NCBI GenBank assembly: GCA_012511425.1
Contig: JAAZGC010000187.1
Coordinates: 1-12,965, forward strand
From: Clostridiales bacterium
GTDB lineage: Bacteria > Bacillota > Clostridia > Oscillospirales > CAG-272
Direction: 5' to 3'
DNA length: 12,965 nt
The position numbers were made by a program, and so were the translations under genes. The notes under the pieces were generated by a model. The model had not been told where the DNA came from, did no database searches, and saw only the letters and a list, made by a program, of their open reading frames with translations. Below, piece by piece: positions 7,836 through 12,965 of the stretch (positions within the stretch are counted from its first letter, which is position 1; each line of letters begins with the position of its first letter).

Positions 7836-7852
7836 CGCGAGAGGTGAAACAG

Positions 7853-8089
7853 ATGGATGAAACGATTAAGGATACGATCCGCGATATTTTGATTGACAAG
7901 CTTCACGCCGACCCCGACGATATAAACGATTTTACCGACATCATGGACGATCTGGGCGCCGATTCGCTCGACGTCATTGAAATGCTTATGGCGATCGAAG
8001 AGGATTTCGGCGTAAACATTCCCGACGAAGACCTTATAGAGCTGCATACCTTCCGGGATGTCTGCGATTATATCGAGCGCAATATGTAA
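7853..8089 (+). CDS. acpP: Acyl carrier protein
   Basis: This small acidic protein of 78 residues carries acyl chains on a 4'-phosphopantetheine arm. The attachment Ser is in the GADSLDVIEM motif (DSL near residues 36-38). It is followed by AIEEDFGVNIPDEDLIELHTFRDVCDYIE, the typical helix II-IV region. I chose ATG 7853 because AGAGG lies eight bases upstream. A GTG at 7844 would add three residues and leave no ribosome site. No fatty acid synthesis genes are adjacent. It faces the MFS gene and their stop codons are about ten bases apart, with no terminator seen between them. It could be the main fatty acid ACP or a specialised copy; sequence alone does not decide this. Confidence 0.93.
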   Translation: MDETIKDTIRDILIDKLHADPDDINDFTDIMDDLGADSLDVIEMLMAIEEDFGVNIPDEDLIELHTFRDVCDYIERNM

Positions 8090-8098
8090 GTCCGCCCC

Positions 8099-9274
8099 TT
8101 AAATTTTAGGATCGAGGCGGCCGGTTTTGTCGGTTCTGATAAAGAAGAACCAGAGAACGAGCGACAGAGCCGCAAGCCCTGCGCAGATAAGCATCGCTCC
8201 GGGAAAGCTGAGATACTGACAGAGAAACCCGCCGAGCAACGCCGCCAGAACGCGGGTTCCGCCCATCGGAAGCGCCTGACTCAGGCTGTGTCCGGTCGCT
8301 TTGAGTTCCGGTTCGACATACCTGTTGCAGAATACCGCCGCACAGTACATGGTAATGGTTATTGCCGGGCCCGTCAGGAGAGCGGTTAAAAAGATTCCGC
8401 CGGCTGTTTTAAAAACGGCGATCAGAATGCAGCGAACGGTCAGTACGGTCGAGCTTGCAAGCAGCACGCCTTTTATTCCGAGTCTGTCGAATATCCGGTC
8501 AAAAAACAGGAAGAATGGGATTTCGCCGAAAACCGACAGAGCGACATTCACCCCCCAGACCCATCCGGGAAGTCCGAGCGTTTCGGTCATGTAGGTAGGG
8601 AAAAAGTTTGAATAAACGCTCCAGCCGAACATCGAAAGCGATAAAATCGCATAGATTACAAAAAGCTTTTTATATTTAAACAGCGGCTTTATGTCGAATT
8701 TCTTGCGCCCGTGGCTGTGTCCCTCGACTTTGGGCGCAATCATTATTCCGACGGCGCAGATTATTGCAGTCACGACAAAAGCCGGAAAAATCGCATTCAT
8801 GCCGCTTCCGGTTATAAGACTGAGTATTATTCCGATAATACCGTACAACACGGTTCCGGTGTTGCGTATCGGACCGTATTTTACCCCTGCGGAGGAGCTG
8901 TACTCGAGGGTTATTGTGTCGATAAGCCCGGCAAAAGGCGACATCGCCGCCATCAGCAGCATGAGTATCATAAGCAGATACGGAAACGACTGATTCAGCC
9001 CGACAAGGGTGAAAACCACAGCTGACAGCAAAACCGCAGTCAGAAGCACGTTGTTTTTATATTTCGCCCGATCCGCCGCCATTCCCCAGATCAGCGGAAA
9101 AACGATCGCAACGAGCGAAGCCGATGCGATTATTATTCCGACACGGCTCTGCGAATGATATTTGCCGAGGTAAAGCGGGATAAAGCAGTTGTAAAAGGTG
9201 TTAAGCCCGTAAACAAGGCCGTTCGCTATGAACAGCCCCAAAATGCGGTGTTTCGCGGATGGCAGTTGTGACAT
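8099..9274 (-). CDS. MFS transporter (MFS_1-like, sugar/nucleoside-type)
   Basis: This is a 391-residue integral membrane protein with about 12 hydrophobic segments in two halves. A central basic cytoplasmic loop (KVEGHSHGRKKFDIKPLFKYKK) divides them. The loop after TM2 reads GMAADRAKYKN, a version of the MFS motif A. The overall look (FIPLYLG near the start, YGPIRNTGTVLYG, MTETLGLPGWVWG) matches the MFS_1-like/LacY-related group, often proton-coupled sugar or nucleoside carriers. The ATG is preceded by GGAGA six bases upstream. It is transcribed divergently from the GH20-like gene with about 110 bases between them. An oligosaccharide or amino-sugar substrate is therefore a reasonable but unproven guess. 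Confidence 0.88.
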   Translation of the reverse strand: MSQLPSAKHRILGLFIANGLVYGLNTFYNCFIPLYLGKYHSQSRVGIIIASASLVAIVFPLIWGMAADRAKYKNNVLLTAVLLSAVVFTLVGLNQSFPYLLMILMLLMAAMSPFAGLIDTITLEYSSSAGVKYGPIRNTGTVLYGIIGIILSLITGSGMNAIFPAFVVTAIICAVGIMIAPKVEGHSHGRKKFDIKPLFKYKKLFVIYAILSLSMFGWSVYSNFFPTYMTETLGLPGWVWGVNVALSVFGEIPFFLFFDRIFDRLGIKGVLLASSTVLTVRCILIAVFKTAGGIFLTALLTGPAITITMYCAAVFCNRYVEPELKATGHSLSQALPMGGTRVLAALLGGFLCQYLSFPGAMLICAGLAALSLVLWFFFIRTDKTGRLDPKI

Positions 9275-9305
9275 GTTTTATCTCCGGTCATAGATATCAG
9301 CTATT

Positions 9306-9334
9306 ATTTTACCATATATATTATTAAAATTCAA
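9306..9334 (-). promoter_or_regulatory. Promoter of the MFS gene
   Basis: On the minus strand TTGAAT (9329-9334), a 17-base spacer and TAAAAT (9306-9311) lie in an AT-rich divergent intergenic region. The start would fall near 9299, about 25 bases before the MFS ATG. No equally good plus-strand promoter for the GH20-like gene is seen. Confidence 0.6.
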
Positions 9335-9384
9335 CATCAATAATTTAAAAACAAAAACCGGGCAGCAAAGGAAAGGCGGTAAGC

Positions 9385-10323
9385 ATGAGCAAATTCAGAT
9401 GGGTTTATCTTGCGCACCTCGGATATAATATGTGGGGCGACCCTGAGGTCGATAAAAACGGGCTTCGCGGTCAGCCGACGACAATGCCGCAGACTATTGC
9501 ATCATATAAACTTCGTTTCGATGAGGATGCGTGGCATAAAATAACCGATGGCCTTAAGGCCGCCGGCGCGAACACGATAGTGCTTGACCTCGGCGAGGGA
9601 GTTAAATACGACAGTCACCCCGAACTTGCGGTCGAAGGCTCCTGGTCAAAGCAGAAGCTTTATGATGAGCTTTCAAGACTCCGCGGAATGGGCTTTGAAG
9701 TGATCCCGAAGCTGAATTTCTCCGCCTGTCACGACTACTGGCTCGGCGAATGGGCGTATATGCTGTCGACAAAGGGCTATTATAAAACCGTCCGCGACCT
9801 TATTGCCGAAACAGCCGAACTCTTTTCCCATCCGGAGCTTTTCCATATCGGAATGGACGAAGAAACCTATTCGCACCAGCAGAATTATAACTACTGCGTC
9901 ATCCGGCAGGGTGATCAGTGGTGGTATGATTTCGGCATCATGTGCGAAGCGGTCGAGCAAGCCGGAGCGCGCCCGTGGATCTGGTCCGACTATGTCTGGC
10001 ATCACCCGGAGGAATTCTACGAGTGTATGTCAAAAGAGGTGGTTCAGTCCAACTGGTACTACGGCAATTTCAATCCCGACGACAGATATCAGGGTTACTA
10101 TAACGAGCTTGCCGAACGAGGCTTCGATCAGATTCCGACCGGTTCCAACTGGTCTGTCGCCGACAACTTCCAAAAAACGGCGGAATATATAAAGACATTG
10201 CCGCAGGATAATATTCTCGGTCTTCAGCAGACAGTATGGTATCCGACGCTTAATGCCAAAATGGACAGACACGAAGGCGCCGTAAAAGCGCTTGCTGAAG
10301 CTAAAAAGATATTTGAGAGCTGA
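9385..10323 (+). CDS. GH20-like TIM-barrel glycoside hydrolase
   Basis: This 312-residue protein has no signal peptide, so it is probably cytoplasmic. The fold pattern suits a TIM barrel: WHKITDGLKAAGANTIVLDLGEGVKY (50-75), the strand GFEVIPKLNFSACHDYWLG (103-121), and ELFHIGMDEETY (151-162). The adjacent Asp158-Glu159 matches the catalytic Asp-Glu pair of family 20 hexosaminidases (HxGGDE). Later conserved-looking segments are ARPWIWSDYVW (195-205), QSNWYYGNF, and LGLQQTVWYPTL. Aromatic residues are abundant, as expected for a sugar-binding cleft. It is shorter than full GH20 enzymes and lacks the N-terminal GH20b domain. It starts at an ATG with AAGGAAAGGCGG upstream. Divergent pairing with the MFS transporter suggests hydrolysis of an imported glycoside. 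Substrate unknown. Confidence 0.72.
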   Translation: MSKFRWVYLAHLGYNMWGDPEVDKNGLRGQPTTMPQTIASYKLRFDEDAWHKITDGLKAAGANTIVLDLGEGVKYDSHPELAVEGSWSKQKLYDELSRLRGMGFEVIPKLNFSACHDYWLGEWAYMLSTKGYYKTVRDLIAETAELFSHPELFHIGMDEETYSHQQNYNYCVIRQGDQWWYDFGIMCEAVEQAGARPWIWSDYVWHHPEEFYECMSKEVVQSNWYYGNFNPDDRYQGYYNELAERGFDQIPTGSNWSVADNFQKTAEYIKTLPQDNILGLQQTVWYPTLNAKMDRHEGAVKALAEAKKIFES

Positions 10324-10340
10324 CATTAATATTAAAGAAA

Positions 10341-10371
10341 ACAGGACGGCCAAACGGCGGTCCTGTTTTTT
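10341..10371. terminator. Bidirectional terminator
   Basis: ACAGGAC pairs with GTCCTGT (10341-10347 with 10360-10366), with a further GCC/GGC inside and an AAAC loop. It is followed by T6 on the plus strand. On the minus strand the hairpin is followed by TTTCTTTAAT. It ends the GH20-like gene strongly and the convergent flavoprotein gene more weakly. Confidence 0.85.
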
Positions 10372-10387
10372 GACATGGGATTATCGA

Positions 10388-12748
10388 TTATTTGAATATT
10401 GCCTGCAGCGCTTTGGCAAGGGCATCCGGCTTTAAAAGCTTCTGCTTCACCGGCTCGACGCCGCGGCGATAGTTCATTATGCGATACACGGCGGTCCTTG
10501 CGGAGCGAACCGAATATTCGATCTGAGATGTCGTATCAAGCGGCAGCTCGGTATAGCGTCCGATCAGAGCGAGATTGGTCGAGCCTTCCGGGACGGGCGC
10601 GGGACGGGTTTTCTCTCCGCGGGGAAGAAGGGCGGCTTCTGCATACGGCAGATATACGGGAACGACGGAGATTACGTCAGCCTTTATCTCCTCCCAGCGA
10701 TCCGCCCACTGGAGCTGGCAGACAAGCTCATAAAGGATTTCAAGACCGGTGCAGTCCTTCATCGGCTTGCGGACATAAGTACCGATGTTTTCCGGATAAA
10801 GTCCGTAGCCGTAAATCACGGTTGTGCCGATATCCTGTTCTTTGAAGCGCGGCTGAGCCGGAACGGTGGCGGAAAGCAGCCATTCGCAGTCTTTGATTGT
10901 TGTCATGCCGCCGGAACCCGGAATGTTTCCGGAAAGATTCTCAAACAGCTTTACAAGCTTGTTTCCGCGGCTGGTTACGGTAAATGTCTCGACAGCCGAC
11001 CCCTTAATATCGGAGAAGAAGCGCTGCGGTTCCCCGAGTGCCGGACGCCCTTCGGCGATCTTTTCCCAAAGAGAAGGTGCGTGTTCAGTTTCTTTGAACG
11101 CGGGGGTGTCGGATGTCCCGTACATTGCGGCTCCGGTGTCATGAGCGGCGGTCATAATGCAGAGATCGTCCGGGTTCAGCGCTATAATCCGTCCGTCTTC
11201 GAGAATTATCGCGGTTACGGTGATCGATGCGGCGGCTTTGCGGCAGCATTCTTCCGTCTCTTTTTTGTCGGTTTTGTCGGAGATGACCTCTTCGCGGATG
11301 CGGTCGGCTACATTTCCGGCGGTCTCGGCAGCTTTGGCGGCGATTTTCTTGGCAGCGTCAACAGCTTTTTCCGCCGCTTCTCCGGCTTTTTCGGCAAGTT
11401 CGGAAGCAGCGCCGAATACGGCGTCAGCAGCTTCGCTTATCTTCTCGGCAGCTTTATCGGCTTTGTCTTTCAGCTCTTCATCTGTGCAGCACTCATCGCA
11501 GCAGCAGCCATCGTCACAGCACTTGTCTTTGGTGCAATCTTCGTCCTCGGTGCAGCATTCCTCACAGCAGCAGCCGTCGGGGCAACCCTCGTCTTCGGCG
11601 CATTCTTCACCCTCGGTGCAGCACTCATCGCAGCAGCAGCCGTCGGGGCAACCCTCGTCTTCGGCGCATTCTTCACCCTCGGTGCAGCACTCCTCACAGC
11701 AGCAGCCGTCGGGGCAACCCTCGTCTTCGGCGCATTCTTCGCCATCGGTGCAGCATTCCTCACAGCAGCAGCCTTCGGCGCAGCCCTCGTCTTCTGCGCA
11801 TTCTTCGCCCTCGGTGCGGCATTCCTCACAGCAGCAGCCTTCGGGGCAGCAATCGTCCTCTGCACATTCTTCGCTTTCGGGACAACAGATGTCACAGCAG
11901 CACTCCTCAACGGGGGCGAACTCAAGGTTCACTGCCTTTGCGCCGGTGATAAAGTCGACATCGTATTTTTCAAGATAAGCTTTCAGCGGCTCAATTACGC
12001 TTTCGCCGAAGTCATACGGAGTCTCCATCCGGCTGCTCATAGAGGCGAGATCGGGCAGGAAGTCTACATAGCGCTTTATCTGGCGGCGGAATTCGGCCAG
12101 GCTGTCCCAGCGGCGGATGCGGAAAGTCGACTCCCAGAGGTACCAGAAATCGGTGGTGAAGAAATGTTCTCCGAACCACTGATCGATTCTCAGGTCGGAC
12201 AGACTTTTCTCATCGGCAAAGAGCAGCTTAAGCAGAGCCGTCCGGTCGTCGGCGTCAAGCTCGAGGGAGCTGAGATCGGCAATAACGCCGCCGCTGACAA
12301 GCCGGGCTTTGGCATTGACCGGATGCCCCTGTCTGAAGTTGTAAATTTCCTCCGCAGCGCTGCGCTGAGGAGCCTCGACCGACGGAACCGATTTCATCAG
12401 CTCAAAGAAATTCTCGCTTGAATCAGGCCATAATACGGCTCCGCGGCTGATAAAGCCGCTTTCGGCAGAACCGACACAGGCAAATTCGCCGCCGACTTTG
12501 TCGCCACTTTCGATGATATGGATGTTCTCGCCCTTAAAATTGCAGTCGCGCACGAGGTACGCAGCTGCCGCAAGCGAAGCGATGCCGCCGCCGATGATGT
12601 AGATCTGTTTGTTTCCCCAGTCGCGGGACTTTATTTCATCTTCGGCTGCCCGGCGGTAAGCTTCCTTGGTTTGCTTAACGGATTTGTTCGCAACATATGC
12701 CGCGGCGCCGACCAGGGCGGCGGCGGTGATTAAACGAAAGATTTTCAC
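10388..12748 (-). CDS. Oleate hydratase/MCRA-family flavoprotein with Cys-rich insertion
   Basis: The protein has 786 residues. Residues 1-20 are hydrophobic (FRLITAAALVGAAAYVA), a likely anchor or signal. The FAD domain begins with IYIIGGGIASLAAAAYLVRD (49-68), with Glu80 ending the second strand. Family blocks follow: RGAVLWPDSSENFFELMKSVPS (102-123), FWYLWESTF, RRWDSLAEFRRQIKRY, ETPYDFGES, GGMTTIKDCEWLLSATV (613-629), IYGYGLYPENIGTYVRKPMKDCTG, and NLALIGRYTELPLDTTSQIEYSVRSA (725-750). These match oleate hydratases, which add water to unsaturated fatty acids. The Glu of their RGGREM motif is Leu106 here, so that activity is doubtful. Residues ~278-508 are an insertion: six Cys-rich repeats, then an Ala/Lys/Glu helix. 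The start is GTG with GGAGAG ten bases upstream. It is a single-gene unit ended by the bidirectional terminator. Confidence 0.9.
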   Translation of the reverse strand: MKIFRLITAAALVGAAAYVANKSVKQTKEAYRRAAEDEIKSRDWGNKQIYIIGGGIASLAAAAYLVRDCNFKGENIHIIESGDKVGGEFACVGSAESGFISRGAVLWPDSSENFFELMKSVPSVEAPQRSAAEEIYNFRQGHPVNAKARLVSGGVIADLSSLELDADDRTALLKLLFADEKSLSDLRIDQWFGEHFFTTDFWYLWESTFRIRRWDSLAEFRRQIKRYVDFLPDLASMSSRMETPYDFGESVIEPLKAYLEKYDVDFITGAKAVNLEFAPVEECCCDICCPESEECAEDDCCPEGCCCEECRTEGEECAEDEGCAEGCCCEECCTDGEECAEDEGCPDGCCCEECCTEGEECAEDEGCPDGCCCDECCTEGEECAEDEGCPDGCCCEECCTEDEDCTKDKCCDDGCCCDECCTDEELKDKADKAAEKISEAADAVFGAASELAEKAGEAAEKAVDAAKKIAAKAAETAGNVADRIREEVISDKTDKKETEECCRKAAASITVTAIILEDGRIIALNPDDLCIMTAAHDTGAAMYGTSDTPAFKETEHAPSLWEKIAEGRPALGEPQRFFSDIKGSAVETFTVTSRGNKLVKLFENLSGNIPGSGGMTTIKDCEWLLSATVPAQPRFKEQDIGTTVIYGYGLYPENIGTYVRKPMKDCTGLEILYELVCQLQWADRWEEIKADVISVVPVYLPYAEAALLPRGEKTRPAPVPEGSTNLALIGRYTELPLDTTSQIEYSVRSARTAVYRIMNYRRGVEPVKQKLLKPDALAKALQAIFK
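11486..11881 (-). repeat. Six tandem 66-bp repeats encoding 22-residue Cys-rich units
   Basis: Residues 290-421 of the flavoprotein are six units of 22 residues. The consensus is TEGEECAEDEGCPDGCCCEE followed by CC. Each unit has seven Cys (eight in the last); with an extra CCCDICC at 283-289, this gives 48 Cys in residues 283-421. Acidic residues fill most other positions and Lys/Arg are nearly absent. At DNA level the central units differ at only a few of 66 positions, while the first and last units are more diverged. This pattern suggests recent duplication or homogenisation of the central copies. Copy number could be misassembled. Confidence 0.95.
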
Positions 12749-12886
12749 GGGTATAATTCTCTCCGATCTGTCAAAATGACTGTTTCAAAAAACAAAACGT
12801 ATAAAAAGATAACTTACAAAAATAACATATTATTCTACACTTTAATTATATAAATTAAATTGTTCGGCTGTATTTACATGCGATTA

Positions 12887-12906
12887 ACGCAAATAATAAT
12901 TTGCGT
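12887..12906. promoter_or_regulatory. Inverted repeat in right-hand intergenic region, possible operator
   Basis: ACGCAAAT and ATTTGCGT are perfect 8-base arms separated by AATA. The repeat lies in the 210-base AT-rich stretch between the flavoprotein start and the window edge. A possible plus-strand promoter (TTACAT, 17 bases, TAATTT) would overlap it. At the very edge AAAGGCGGGATGAACA looks like a ribosome site and the first codons of a divergent plus-strand gene beginning at 12959, too short to identify. No clear minus-strand promoter for the flavoprotein was found in this stretch. Confidence 0.4.
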
Positions 12907-12965
12907 AAATTGATTTATAAACGCTATTTCCATCCGCAAACCAAACAGAAAAGGCGGGATGAACA

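Noticed and set aside
11486..11881. Tandem repeats as a CRISPR array
   Set aside because: The repeats are contiguous in-frame 66-bp coding units without unique spacers.
11157..11978. Ser/Gln/His-rich plus-strand frame and an Ala/Lys/Pro-rich minus-strand frame across the repeats
   Set aside because: These are low-complexity shadows of the 66-bp repeat in other frames; any periodic DNA without stops produces such frames.
11081..12421. Long plus-strand open frame (446 codons) opposite the Cys-rich repeats, with Ala/Phe/Gly-rich hydrophobic repeats
   Set aside because: It is the complement of the repetitive flavoprotein coding sequence. The minus-strand frame has clear family homology on both sides, and the plus frame has no ribosome site or recognisable domain.

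Overview
The window reads like a chromosomal segment of an anaerobic clostridial Bacillota, probably a gut-type uncultured member. The evidence is a classic T-box leader, consensus TTGACA/TATAAT promoters with 17-base spacers, G-rich Shine-Dalgarno sites, TTG and GTG starts and moderately high GC coding sequence. I cannot place it below class level. Most genes lie on the minus strand.

Left part (1-4700, minus strand): an aromatic amino acid segment. It has a consensus promoter, tyrS (tyrosyl-tRNA synthetase), a closely spaced TPR protein that resembles the C-terminal half of clostridial XRE regulators without the HTH, a GC-rich hairpin, then aroB, aroA and aroC. aroA and aroC are damaged. The 3' third of aroA and the first ~45 codons of aroC are missing, and the remains are joined at a short sequence readable as either gene. 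This is a real ~0.5 kb deletion or an assembly collapse.

Middle (4725-8089): a sodium:solute symporter sits behind a full T-box leader with a consensus promoter, conserved Stem I elements, a specifier candidate, Stem III, the T-box sequence, and mutually exclusive antiterminator and terminator helices. Upstream is a degenerate ROK-type regulator with a palindrome in front of it. Divergent from it is a stand-alone acyl carrier protein with a long, structured 5' UTR.

Right part (8099-10371): an MFS transporter and a GH20-like TIM-barrel protein are transcribed divergently from a short AT-rich promoter region. This looks like a small carbohydrate uptake and degradation pair. It closes with a bidirectional terminator.

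Far right (10388-12748): the most unusual gene is a flavoprotein of the oleate hydratase/MCRA family. It has an N-terminal hydrophobic anchor. Its FAD domain is interrupted by a ~230-residue insertion made of six 22-residue Cys-rich acidic repeats (48 Cys in 139 residues) followed by an Ala/Lys/Glu-rich helical segment. The Glu of the canonical RGGREM motif is also replaced. This metallothionein-like insertion in a flavoenzyme is the best candidate here for something undescribed. An AT-rich region with an inverted repeat, and possibly the start of a divergent plus-strand gene, ends the window.
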